From contig JBBCBC010000024.1 of NCBI GenBank assembly GCA_037126765.1, positions 13,613,554 through 13,677,553 of the forward strand: a stretch of DNA of 64,000 nucleotides, given 5' to 3'. The notes below the pieces were generated by a model. That model did not search any database. It had not been told where the DNA came from and saw only the letters and a list, made by a program, of their open reading frames with translations. Source of the DNA: Stenogyne calaminthoides (taxonomy: Eukaryota; Streptophyta; Magnoliopsida; Lamiales; Lamiaceae). Numbering within the stretch: the first letter of the stretch is position 1; the number at the start of each line of letters is the position of its first letter. Shown piece by piece: positions 36,451 to 47,244 of the stretch. Position numbers and translations under genes: made by a program.

Positions 36451-37810
36451 GCGAATGTGACACCGAACTGGCCAACCTCGATTGCCCATTTCATGCAGTG
36501 CCCAGCCATATCGGGGCGGTGTAGCGCATTTCTTAGGGGTAACGAGGTCAATACTTCCACCTGGTGGTCGAATGCTCGTACCTTGCCCTTCTGCTCGTAC
36601 CAGGACCAAGCTCAAGGCCGTTTCAGAGGCGGCTAAGTTGAGGAAGAGTTTCTCCCTGGGAATGGGTTTGGCCAATATCCTAGGATTGGCGAGATACTTC
36701 TTGATGCCATCCAAAGCTGCCTGGGCATCTTCCGTCCATTGGAAATCCTTTTTGGCTCTCTTCAGTATTTTGAAGAAGGGTTTGCACCTATTTCCCATGC
36801 GAGATATGAATCTACTGAGGGCCGCTAGGATGCCTGCGAGCTTCTGGACTTCCTTTGGGTTCCTATGGCTGCTCAACTCTAGAATTGCCCTGATTTTAGT
36901 TGGATTGGCCTCTATTCCCCGCTTGCTGACCAAGTGGCCGAGGAATTTGCCTGACTCTACGCCGAAGTTGCATTTCTTCGGGTTGAGTTTCATGTTGAAC
37001 CTTCTCAAGATGTCGAATGCTCGGGCGAGGTCGGCGAGATGATCTTCTTTCTTTAGGCTTTTGACGACTATATCGTCTACGTATACCTCCATTAATTTTT
37101 CGATTTCTTCAATGAACATTTGGTTTACCAATCGCTGGTAAGTGGCCCCGGCGTTCTTGAGGCCAAATGGCATCTTTTTCCAACAGTACATATTTTTCTC
37201 GGTGAGGAAAGAGGTATGTTGTTGGTCGTCTTTATGCATGGATATTTGGTGGTAGCCAGCGAAGGCATCCATGGAGGACATCATCTCGTGCCCTGCCGTA
37301 CTATCGATCAGGTGGTTGATGTGGGGCATGGGGAAGAAGTCTTTTGGACACGCTTCGTTCAAATCGGTGAAGTCGATGCATAGCCTCCATGTTCCTTTGG
37401 ACTTTTTAACTAGGACGGCGTTGGATTCCCACTGGGTTGGTCGGCCTGAGTGATTAGGTCATTGTCGAGGAGTTTCTTCACTTCTTCAGCTAATGTGGCA
37501 TACTTTTCGGGCCCAAATTTCCTCCTTTTTTGCGCGACTGGTTTCTTGTCAGGATCGATGTTGAGTCGATGGCAGGCGACCTCGGGGTTAATCCCTACCA
37601 TATCCTTGTGGGACCAAGCGAATACATCGAGATTTTGTTTGAGGAAGTCGACCAATTGCACTCTTAGTTCCGTCGGGATCTTAGAGCCGATTATGACTTC
37701 CAAGTCCTGTTGGGTTGGGCCCACTTTGAATTTTTCGAGCACTTCATCCGGTGTGCTCGATGCTGGTCCCCCTGGGGTCATCGATTGTTCCTTGGATAAT
37801 GAAGTCACGT
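36451..37810 (-). pseudogene. pol: G1 reverse transcriptase and truncated RNase H
   Basis: Reverse transcriptase starts in the frame 37808-37410 with DVFAWSHKDMVGINPEVACH and QKRRKFGPEKYATLAEEV. A frameshift near 37400 leads to the long frame 37362-36292, with MPFGLKNAGATYQRLVNQMF and the polymerase box MEVYVDDIVVKSLKKEDHL, both catalytic Asp kept. NPKKCNFGVESGKFLGHLVS is also intact. RNase H begins with FQWTEDAQAALDGIKKYL and LAASETALSLVLVRAEGQG, then jumps near 36575-36600 to FDHQVEVLTSLPL. Compared with G3, about 130 bases covering the rest of RNase H are missing. A repeat of gctcgtacc flanks the joint. Confidence 0.88.
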
Positions 37811-38464
37811 GGTTCGGACCCGAGTTTTGGTTCGAGGTCCTCGATTACTTGTTTATTTTGGTCGATTTCCATCAAGTTTATTTGATCGCTTGTGGTTTTT
37901 TGTGTGCTAAAATTTAAATGAGATCGGGTATAAGTTGAGCATCCTCTTGCATCAAGTTGATCGCTCTTAACGGTGCCGACCACCCCATCTGAAGTGGGGA
38001 ATTTTTCACATAAATAATAAGTGGAGGATGCAGCCTCGAATTCGTGCTCGAAAGGCCTACCAAGGAAACCATTGAAGGTCGACGGTAGGTCAATTACAAG
38101 GAAATCACAAAGTTTTGTTGCCCTAATGACCCTATCTATAGTTGACACTAGTTCCACCGCCAGACGTATGCTCATAGGGCTTCACGGTGGCATCGTCGAA
38201 ACCTCTGACCAGATGTTCGCTTGGTTCGAGATAGCTGTGATAGTCGCCAAGTTCGTCGAAAGTCTTCTTGAATAGTATATTGCAGAATGCCCTGCTATTG
38301 ACCAGTGAGCGTTTGAAGGTTACCCCCATGATTTTGGCTGATATGACCAGAGGGTCGGCATTTGGGTTTATGATGCCCGCCTTATCCTGCTCGCCGAATT
38401 GAATTTGACCACTTTCTAGTGATGTGGCGTTCACTGGCAGGTATACTTTCACCGCGTTGGCCAT
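37744..38464 (-). pseudogene. G1 aspartic protease region
   Basis: The frame 38464-38132 carries NADPLVISAKIMGVTFKRSL followed by VNSRAFCNILF. The G3 copy has LVDSGAFCNIL, so in G1 the catalytic Asp reads Asn and the Gly reads Arg; the protease is dead. The overlapping frame 38175-37744 continues with NGFLGRPFEHEFEAASSTYY and an acidic tail toward reverse transcriptase, as in Tat elements. Confidence 0.8.
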
Positions 38465-38699
38465 TTCCCTGAGCTCGACTTTCTTGCGTCTTTTTTTAGC
38501 GAGAGGTCGATCTGAAGGCCGCCCGCGCTGGCGGTGATGGGGTATATTATACTCTACTTGTTGTCTTCCGCATAGGGCGCTTGTCGGTTGGTCTTTTGCT
38601 CCCCTATTTTCGGCCTCATGTTCTTTGAGGCGATTCTGCCGTCATGAGCTCGGTTGTCTTTGTACGGAGGTCGCTTGATGTGTTCGTGTAGCATTCCGT

Positions 38700-40242
38700 C
38701 CTCATAGAGCTTCCAGAGCTATTTTAGGAGGTATGGACATTTGCTGGTGTTGTGGCCGACCATCTCGTGGTAGTGGCAATATGTTCCTGGGCTCGCCGTC
38801 GCTCATCTTGATGGGCCGAGGGTCGCCGAGCAGTCGCTTATCTTTTATCTGGGTGAAGATGTAACCGGGGGACACACCGAAGGCGTCTATCAATTTGACC
38901 GCCACTGGGTCCTCAAATGGCTTGAAGTTTCCCGGTGTTTTATATAGCCCCGGTTTCTTGCCCGCCTTAGTGGGCGCGGATTTCTTTCCTTCCCCCATCC
39001 TGGCTGCCAGGAGTTCATGGTGTTGATGATGTCACTTGCGCGGATCCTAAAATCCACGTAAGTCGCTGGGTAGTTGGCGGTGACATTTCGCCAGAGATTG
39101 GTTCCCTTCTTTAGTCCGGCGATCGCTCCTAATAGCTTGGCCTCATCGCCTACTGTTCTCCGTCTAAGATGAGTCGATTGAACCTTTCTAGGTAAGACCT
39201 ATCTGTCTCGTCTTCGCCTTGTTCGATGTTTGCCAGTCGCTGTTTCCCTGTGGGTGTGGGTGTCATGGCTGCAAAGTGTCCCATGAAGAGCCATCCCAAT
39301 TGCTCGAAAGAGTCGAAGGATTGGGGGGCGATGGACGTGAACCATTTGTGTACTTGTTCATTCAGCGTGAGGCGAAAGATTCGACACATGGTCACGTCGA
39401 AAGCCCCCACGTACGTCATGTATGAGTTATACTTGGCGAGATGCGTCCTTGGATCAGAGTCCCCCCGTATCGATCAATCGAGGTCGTATTGATTTTAATC
39501 ATTTTGGAAGCGGCCGTAATAGTCCGCGTTGGTGATGAGGAGCGCCAAGTTGGTCACCGGTCTGGCGAGGGACCAGGTTGGTATCCATTCTTTCTAAAGG
39601 GCCTTATTTGTCGACCTCGGGCGACGAGCTCTGCCTCTTGTTGGTTTGCGCGAGCCTCTCGGTGGTCGCTGGTGCTGAGTCGACTCAATGCCGAAATGCG
39701 TGGTTCATTCCAGAACTTCCTTTGGTGGTAGCCCCCCTCGACCACGACCATCTGGTGGTAATTAACTTCATCCTCTGCCTAGGCTGGTCCTTTTCGTGCC
39801 AAGTTACCGCCTAGGCGATTGAATACCGAGTTGTTTTCTTGGTTGTCCCATAGTCGGCAAAAGACCGAGAGATCTTAGGGCCCTACGGGTAGCCCGTCTG
39901 CACGGTGGGCTCTGTCGCCCCCTCCCTTGAGGGAGGGTTGGCCTTTGCAGCCGAGATGGCCTAGTTGAGGCCGAGCTGTCCCCTAGGCCGGCTTTCCCTT
40001 TGTTCGCCTCCGGCGCGACTTTGACGATGGGTTGCTGGTCCTCGTCATCGTCGAAGTTCAGATTCCACTTGCGCAAGTATACCCAAGCGTTCTTCATCAC
40101 TGCAGGAGTTGAAGATCTGAGCCCAGTTTTGCTCGTCCACAGTCTGCTCTTGTAGGGGCCTCGATTCCGAGGACAGGGATGCCTCCATTCCATCACGTGG
40201 ATCGGTCTCGAGGCCGGTGATCGGGATGTTGCTCGCGCCCAT
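38700..40242 (-). pseudogene. gag: G1 gag remnant
   Basis: The frame opens MGASNIPITGLETDPRDGM at 40242, 56 bases after the LTR. It matches the G3 start, which fixes the start codon. Frameshifts follow near 40100. The retrotransposon gag domain is in 39419-39150 (VHKWFTSIAPQSFDSFEQL, QGEDETDRSYLERFNRLILD). The C-terminal piece 38998-38702 has GKKPGLYKTPGNFKPFEDPV, and the zinc-knuckle region near 38790-38740 is frameshifted (readable in G3 as YCHYHEMVSHNTSEC). The product would form the particle shell. Confidence 0.82.
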
Positions 40243-40278
40243 TGTCCCTCGTGAGTTCTTTATTGATTTGTGGTTTTT

Positions 40279-40297
40279 CCCAAAGACGACACCAAAT
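40279..40297 (-). other. Primer binding site of G1
   Basis: On the minus strand the 5' LTR end is followed by atttggtgtcgtctttggg. In G3 the same place reads attgggcgccgtctgtggg, closer to the usual plant gypsy form ggcgccgtctgtggga. The exact tRNA was not determined. Confidence 0.75.
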
Positions 40298-40823
40298 TGT
40301 TATAGCTGGATTTATCCGAACGTATAAATAATCACTCACAAGTCAATAGTAGCACACGGAAATAATTAAGAACGTGTGATTTGGTGACCCAGTTTGCCGA
40401 ATGCGGCTACGTCCGGGGGCATACCAAGCCAGGAATTTCACTATAATATCTGCCTAAGAACTAAAGTTTCGATCCTTTCCAATGTACTATACAACATGTA
40501 TTTATAGATAGGGGACTAGGGTTTCCCCTTCTCAATGGGCCTTCGGCCTTCTAGGGTCTAGGGCTCCGAGTTGGTTGGAGGCAGATCCCTTCTCTCTTGC
40601 CATGAATCTCGCCGCCAGCTGGACCTTCCTCGTTTATCCCCAAAATTACGCCATTATAAACGTCCTTGATCTTATCCCATAATTAGATTGTGACCTCTAA
40701 GGGAGGTCGCCGAGCTGTAACGGCCAGAGTTGGGTGGTCGCTTCACAAATGCTTGCGGTAGCTTGGTTGCCCTATCTTCCATCGCCGCCAGGATGGTCGC
40801 CTTGTGATGGCGGGGCCACCACA
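40298..40823 (-). repeat. 5' LTR of G1
   Basis: This 526-bp LTR matches 30393-30908, ends ggggccaccaca and is followed by the target duplication tagct. On the minus strand its TATA box (ctataaatacat) lies at about 40497-40508 and would drive the element genome transcript. Confidence 0.94.
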
Positions 40824-40876
40824 TAGCTGAAGTCGGATTCAGAGAGGTATGCAATGAGTTAGGACTACTGGACTAA
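40824..40876 (+). pseudogene. pol: SIRE-A pol, last codons after G1
   Basis: After the second copy of tagct, the pol frame resumes in the same frame that ended at 30392 and runs to a taa stop at 40874-40876. The residues (GFREVCNELGLL) are the normal C-terminus of copia pol. This shows that G1 entered within the conserved KPLA motif. Confidence 0.9.
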
Positions 40877-41497
40877 GGAGATGAAGCACCAGATTACTTT
40901 GGTGGATTAATCTCCAACACCAATTGGTTAAGAAACTGACCAGGTAAGAAGGTCAGATGAAGGGGGAACTTCATCTGATTAGAAAAGATCAGTTGGATAT
41001 TGATCAGAAAAGATGAACAGTTTAAAACGGAATTTCAACTATTAGGGTTATATCAGAAGAAACCTGATCTGAGGGATAAAACATTGTTGGGAAAATTTGC
41101 CAAGGTTTAGGCTACACAGTAAGATCAACAAAAATCATAGAAGACAGAGCAGATCAAGTGGTAACTGATTGATTACGATATCAATCAGTAAGATACGTTT
41201 CTCTTTCTATTATCTGCTTTGCCCTATCTGATTTAAGTTATCTGAGCTTATCTTTTTTAAAGTTATAATTACCGTTTGTCGCACTTTATGACGCAAGCAC
41301 TGCAAACATTAAATGTGGACGTGGGGAATATGTATTTAATGGCATTTATTGCGATTTTTCGCTTCCAAAATACGAGCGGGCTATTTTCTCAGCCGCACGA
41401 TTAAAATACTTTACGACCGATTAATCTCAGCCGTAAATTTCAAAACACAAATACTCAAGTATTTATGGGAACTTATGTAAAATGTTTTCCCTCACTC
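40877..41497 (+). other. SIRE-A spacer between pol and third ORF
   Basis: Non-coding. It contains a PPT-like run inside a perfect hairpin (40954-40977: arms cagatgaag and cttcatctg around ggggaa). A second tract at 41072-41099 (gagggataaaac then TGTTGGGAAAATTTG) mimics the true polypurine tract and LTR start at 44549-44571. Repeated polypurine tracts are known in Sirevirus spacers. Confidence 0.55.
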
Positions 41498-41505
41498 TAT
41501 AAAAA
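41498..41505 (+). promoter_or_regulatory. TATA-like box upstream of the SIRE-A third ORF
   Basis: TATAAAAA in ctctataaaaaccctaac, about 400 bases before the ATG of the third ORF, followed by a pyrimidine- and A-rich leader with no ATG-initiated long frame. A possible leader intron runs from GGTAATTTTC (41640) to CTTCAG (41896), just before the ATG at 41908. This is inference from sequence shape only. Confidence 0.4.
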
Positions 41506-41907
41506 CCCTAACCTGTTTTCCACAAAACCTTTCTACATTTACGACATTACCAAAACATTGAGAGACAAAACTTGCAATTCTTTTTCTGAACACTCAAATC
41601 GATTCATCTCCCTATTTCCAACTCTTGAATCGATTACTGGTAATTTTCTGAATGTCTAATTTCTATTCGTATGGTATCTACTGTTTGTTCATTATCTTGT
41701 TTATGCTTATAGACTTTGGTACTACTTTTTTCTGGAAAATTATCCTTGTTGTGTCATTGAATTACACTTGCTTGTTCTTAATGCCTATATGTTTTGGTAT
41801 GAGTTTGTGCCTGTAATACTAAATTAAGGAATTGGGATTGTGTGTTTGACAATATGTATTGACAAAATTATTTCAAACCCTATCTAAATTCTTCAGTTTT
41901 TCAAAAA

Positions 41908-44344
41908 ATGGCACAACTCATTGTCGCGCAGGACAGACCAAGAAAATCTACAACTTCGCATCGATGAAGAAGGACATCATCGATGATAAGTTTGTGATAT
42001 TTATCGTCACTTAAAATCCTGAATCGATAGAAATTTTAGATTGTCTCCGTGCTTGTGGTCTTGACCAGTACTGCTATCGACATCAAGAGGTAGTACACAC
42101 GTATGAAGCATTTCTAAATCACCCTCACCATCACTTAAACCCATATCTCCCGTTCCAGAACAATCCATACCTATTCCAAAACCGCAACTTCAAATCATTC
42201 CTGCACCTATTCCGACTTCCGAACCACAAATCTCAATCCCCGCACCGGAATATCCTGTTGCACAACCTGCAGATGAAATAGAAAGGGTGGAGGAACAATC
42301 TGTTGAAGAGACTACTCCTGTAGACGACAGATATGTCTCCATGTCTCATAATCCCTTCAACACCAAGACTCTCTTGGAATCTCCAGAGTCAGAAAGCCCT
42401 GTGTTGTTTATCCTGAAACAGCAGGTGAAGGAATATCTGCTTGGATTATGCCCTGACTTGATCAATCATCCTGGCATCCAGCACAAGCTTGAGGAGATCA
42501 TTTTTTGGAGGGATATTCGGTTGAAAAGCATCGAGGAATTTCTGATCCTCATGGAAGCTCTCGACTCTAATTATTTCGTGGATTTAGAGATGAGATGCTT
42601 GGAGAATGCTGGGGTTGAAAGTGCAGTTGAATTGGCATCTGATGACGTTATCAAATGGTTAAAACGTGAAAGGTTTGGGATTGCAAGAGATGATGAAGGA
42701 GAAGGTGCTTGGGCTCAAATTGATGAAGATTATGAGCAAGATGCGGATGAACCAGGTACGTGTGCCGCAGATGTGACCCTACCTGGAGAGGCATCAACAT
42801 CTGGCAGGTCTGTTGCCATTGATTCAAATACCCTAGATCATCTTTCGAAGACCATTCAAGTTGGGGTGAAGACATCAGTTGAAACTCATTTCAACACTCT
42901 GGCAACTGACCTGATGAAGCGATTCAGAGAAGAGCAATAGGCTCTTGTGGAAGCAGAAAGGAAACCAACTGTGGATAGAATGCTGCACTTACATGAGGTC
43001 ATCACCAAATCTGTGATGAAACGTGTCGACCCAGTCACAGAGAAGCTAAGTCTGCACATCTCAATGCTTTCTGATCTAGGTAGATTACTGGAGAGTGTTT
43101 GGTCCTCTCTGAAGAGGACATAAACGTGCTTAGACGCCGGGTGTAAGAGGTTCAGGAAGTTCATTGAAGATGGTCTGAACAGATTACTGAGCCCTGATCC
43201 AACATCTTCCGCGGTCCAGATCACCCCGCTCGCAGTTGAGGAACTCAAAGACGAGATGATGCATCAGTTCAATACTCAACGTCATATTGACGAAACTTTT
43301 TGATGCAACCAAAAAGGGGAAAGAGGAGAAGGAAAAATAGATGTAGATGATCGCCTCTATACCAGCTGCTGGGACATCTGTACCAACTCCTCCTGCACCA
43401 TCTGTTGCTGCCATGCCAGAAACTGTTGTACCAGCTGTTGATTTATCTGACACCGAACTGGTGAACTCTTTCAAACAGTTGAAAAGCATGGAGAGGACAT
43501 TGCTGCTCAAGGAAAGATAATTTCTGAACAGAAGTCCGTCTTATCTGATGTTGTTCAGAGAGTAGATTAGATTGAGGACTTCTCCTCAACTGTTTAGAAA
43601 AGATACGAAGCTGAAGATCAGGCCAAGATCATTGAGTTAGCAAAGCAGTTGATCAAAGAAGACGAATCTGCAGTGGCTGAAGCCAAGAAGAAGGAACAAG
43701 CCAAGGGAAAGCAGATCATGGCTCCTTCTCAACCCCAAAGGCAGACACGCTCCAGATCGCAGCTGACTCCAGCACAACAAGAAGAGATGAAGGCTAGGCA
43801 GTCTGTGATTGATGCAGCTGTTAGAAAGAAGAAATTGGCTGACAATAAAGGCCTTGCAACTAGATATGTCAGAAGGATGAGGAAGAAGGCTGCTACAGCT
43901 AAAGATGTTGCCTGGGAAGAAAAGGCCCTACCTGCTCCAGTGAAAGATATTCTTATTCTAAAGAAGAACTGGTGGCCAGAATGGGATAAGATCAGAGGAG
44001 ACTGGCTGGTTGACGTCTACATCTTGGAGAAGATTCCAGTGTCTACTGATCAAGGAGAGTTTAATGAAGAATTTAGAAACTGGCTTGAGATGAAGCATCC
44101 TCAATTCTTCGACGTGGTCATGTTAGAAGGTGAGGAGATGGGACTGATTCTTGAAGCAACTCCGTTTGAGAACATCTTGCCTCCACTCAGACCAGATAGG
44201 ACTCTAGACCCCATTCGCTTCAAGAAGCTATACTATGATTTTTCCAAGATGGGAGGAATCATAGAGAAGGAACGTCTGGCTGCTCTGATGCAGAGAATGT
44301 ATAAGGTGTTTGTTATTCCGGAAGAGCTCCAGAAATTCAGATAA
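41908..44344 (+). pseudogene. SIRE-A third ORF (Sirevirus envelope-like), broken
   Basis: The ATG at 41908 starts MAQLIVAQDRPRKS. A frameshift near 41945 leads on through KKIYNFASMKKDIIDDKFV. The long frame 42287-42940 contains VKEYLLGLCPDLINHPGIQ and an acidic stretch, then stops (tag, 42938-42940); the same frame continues beyond it with LHEVITKSVMKRVDPVTEKL. Frameshifts follow at about 43130-43630. The last frame (43622-44344) is charged, with SQPQRQTRSRSQLTPAQQEE and a C-terminal NWWPEWDKIRGDWLVDVYIL. Coiled-coil-like Lys/Glu-rich parts are frequent. I see no convincing signal peptide or membrane segment, so the envelope-like label rests on position and Sirevirus family knowledge. It shares layout with the SIRE-B2 ORF. 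Confidence 0.75.
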
Positions 44345-44556
44345 TGTTACAGGATCAGAAGACTAGATTAGGATCAGATGATAGGTATTTTCTGTACTTG
44401 TAAATTTTTTCATCATTAATGATGCACTCTATCCTTCTGATTCTAAGACAACATCTCATTGTCTTCTGAACTGTATGTTATCCTTAATACCTATCTTTCA
44501 TTCATGTCATCTATTTTTCTGATTAACTGTTTTAGTTCCATCAAAAAGAGGGAAAT
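44345..44556 (+). other. SIRE-A 3' untranslated region with polypurine tract
   Basis: Short AT-rich spacer ending in the run aaaaagagggaaat (about 44543-44556), the plus-strand primer site directly before the TG of the 3' LTR. Confidence 0.75.
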
Positions 44557-44896
44557 TGTTGGGAAATTTGTAGTTAGTTTTGATGGAAGTTCCAAAACTG
44601 ATTGTAATAAGACCAGTCAGACCTGTTAGCTGACTGATGTTTTAAATATCAGATAGGATGACCAGCTGAGATGTATAGACAACTGATGTATTAAATAACA
44701 GTTGTTCTATTCTTGGAGAAGATCAGATGTGCAGAACATCAGAAGATATCAAGACCAGAAGACCGACATCAGATAACAAGAAGAATCAGTAAGTTGGGCT
44801 AAGACAACTTGCATCAGAAGATTCAAACAAGGTAGAAAGACCAGTCTTTATCTGATCTAGTCAGATTCATCAGGTAACTATCTCAAAGCAACCTAG
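44557..44896 (+). repeat. SIRE-A 3' LTR, left part
   Basis: Starts TGTTGGGAAATTTG after the polypurine tract and is interrupted by G2 at 44897. It matches the start of the isolated LTR at 9254. The other part is at 49655-50719; together they give about 1.4 kb. Confidence 0.9.
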
Positions 44897-45088
44897 TGTT
44901 GTACCATGGAATAATCCAACCCGGTGAAGTGATCGGTTAGAGCGACTTTAATAAGAATCGGGAAGCAGTGAGGCGACTTCCTCGGAGTTGAGAAGGTCGC
45001 AAAGTGACTTAGAGAGATCAGGGATGTCGCGTGCGACCTTGGAAGACACAAGTCGGAAGCGACCTTGGAAGAAACCACAAGTCGGAAG
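44897..45088 (+). repeat. G2 5' LTR fragment
   Basis: Matches 49075-49243 of the 3' LTR with an extra copy of a short gaccttggaag unit. Similarity stops at gtcggaag (45088), where integrase-derived sequence begins. Confidence 0.9.
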
Positions 45089-46012
45089 AGAACATGGAGG
45101 GCCCAAATCTATGCTCCTTCCATCAAAAGCGCCCCAGAAGAGCTCACAAGCAGCCTCAGTCCTTGGCCATTTGCAAAGTGGGGGATAGACATTATTAGTC
45201 CACTCCCAACAGCGCCGGGTTCGGTCAAATACGCCCTTGTGGCGGTAGTTTACTTCACAAAATGGGCCGAAGCTGAGGCACAACGACCATAGATCAAAAC
45301 CAGGTCATCAAGTTTATATGGCGGAATATCATATGCAGATTTGGTTTACTACAAGCAATCATATCAGACAATGGTAAAAAATTCGACTGCCTCAAGGTCG
45401 AAGCATTCTTCAAGAAATGGAAGATCACAAAGCTCTTCTCGACCCCATACCACCCACATTCGAACGGCCAGGTCGAGGTTGTGAACAAGATCATTAAACA
45501 CACTCTCAAAGCCAATATCGAGGGGGCAAAGGGGAAGTGGGCTAGCGAGCTCTCGGATGTCTTGTGGGCCTATAGGACAACCTGCAGAAATTCAACAGGA
45601 GAAACCCCCAACTCACTAGCCTTTGGGACCGAGGCGGTGGTACCCGTGAAGATCGACTTCCCCAGTCTTCGCACAAGTCAAGTCGCCTTCGACCAAAACG
45701 AGGAAGCCTTGACCAGAAACCTCGACCTGCTCGAAGAAAAGCGGCTAGAAGCCAACATGAGAAACGCAAGGTACAAGCAAAGGTCGGAGAAGTACTATAA
45801 CTCCAAAGTATGACTTCGACGCTTCAAAGAAGGAGATTGGGTGCTCAAGAAGGTACTCGGCGAATCGAAAGGAACCCTCAGCCCGAACTAGGAGGGCCCA
45901 TTCAAGATCTCAAAAAATCTTTCCTAATGGAGCCTACGAGTTCGAACGACCAGATGGCGCCAACGCTTAATACCCGTGGAACGCAACACATTTGAGGAAA
46001 TATTATCAATAA
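45089..46012 (+). pseudogene. pol: G2 integrase remnant (5'-deleted)
   Basis: The joint enters integrase after its zinc-binding part. The frame from 45065 reads IYAPSIKSAPEELTSSLSPW, then KWGIDIISPLPTAPGSVKYA, and is stopped at 45290. Later core parts lie in other frames: SDNGKKFD at about 45364-45387 and NGQVEVVNKIIKHTLKA at about 45460-45510. All three acidic residues are therefore present but not in one frame. The tail frame 45481-45813 includes GKWASELSDVLWAYRTTCRN and the region ends at taa 46010-46012. Non-functional. Confidence 0.82.
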
Positions 46013-46494
46013 GTTTACACTCTTGTAATCAGTTATTTATCAATAATAATGTCTTTTTCTTCATCTCAAAATTGTTGTGTAAAACCCAAAGGGATTATGT
46101 AAAGAAAACATATGTTACCCGAGGTACGACTTTCGACATACCGAGGGAAGGATCGACACCCCATGAGGGGCAACCTCCCCTGACTTTGTAAGATGACCAC
46201 AAAATGAAGTCCAAACATAAAGTCGCACTAACGATAAGACGACATGGACAAATAAAAAATGAGTTGCATAAGTAAATCAAGTAACCATATCGTAAGAATG
46301 AGAAAAGGAAATTTCATTAATAATGATAAGGGGGGCCCGGAGGCAAATACAAAGAAACAAGCCCGAAGGCTGATACATCAAAACAACAAAAAAAGAGAAA
46401 GAGAGCCTTCAAAAACACCCCCACTCAGGGCCCTGCAGAACCACCGCTCAACCTCTCCCCCGCATTCCCCTCCGCAACCTCCAACAAGGGGACT
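46013..46494. other. G2 spacer between integrase and antisense gene
   Basis: Contains the presumed 3' untranslated regions of the two converging genes. The 46259-46525 plus-strand frame is a basic low-complexity chance frame with no family match. Confidence 0.4.
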
Positions 46495-47244
46495 TCAGGT
46501 GTCGACCCTGACTCCGGCTGGGTGACCTCCGGATTCTGGGACTAGGTGCATAATCCGACTTGGATTAGCAAAGAAGGAAAGGTAGACGCCCATGTCCTCT
46601 AGATCCTTAATCTCCGGAAGGACAGTGGGGGCAGGAGGATAGTCACGAACGTAATCTGATAATTCGGCGACAAAAGGGGCGAGGTCGCCGGCCGGATTTG
46701 CCTTATGAAAGACCCAGATGGACCCGACATAAGCCATCACATACGCAAAATTGGCATTGAGCTCCTCGGTCCTCTGGAAGCCGTCCTCCTTCCAGTGTCA
46801 GCCAGCTCACCCTCCAGCCGGGTCACTTTCGCCCTCTCAGCCCTCAGCTCACCCTCGACCTCCACCATGCACCCCTCGACATCAGAAATCCGCTTGAGTA
46901 ACTCGGATTTTGAGGACTCCAATCTTTTCTGAGCATCGACTGCAGAGACCAGCATCTTGGCCTGATCGGCAACCCTCGCTTGTGACTTCTTTAACTCCTC
47001 CAACTCGGCCTCCAGCTGAGCACTGGTCTTCTCCAAGTAGAAAACTGCCTTTTGAGAGTGAGCTAGGGCCGAGTACAGATTGCCCATCACCTTCTGCCGA
47101 CGAGCGTTGCCGTGGTCCGACTGTGTCCACCCCCGGGTCAAGTTCTATAGCCCCCTCCAAAGATAGGCAGCCGCCTTTCCCGGGGACCCCAATGACAATA
47201 TGACCCGACCATAGAGTTTTCCTCGGGCCTCGTACCAAATTTGT

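Larger units (their letters stand above)
30393..40823 (-). mobile_element. G1: complete Tat/Retand-type Ty3/gypsy element nested in SIRE-A
   Basis: Both LTRs (30393-30908 and 40298-40823) begin TGTTATAG and end in aca on the plus strand and align closely. The 5-base target duplication tagct is perfect at 30388-30392 and 40824-40828. On the minus strand the order is 5' LTR, primer binding site, gag, protease, reverse transcriptase, RNase H, a second archaeal-type RNase H, integrase, an opposite-strand gene, polypurine tract, 3' LTR. Two RNase H domains plus an antisense gene point to the Tat lineage, Retand-like. The total length is 10431 bp. All genes carry lesions. Confidence 0.95.

Noticed and set aside
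39219..39731. Plus-strand frames across the G1 gag domain
   Set aside because: They are shadows of the minus-strand gag reading frame, which has recognisable domain residues and matches G3.
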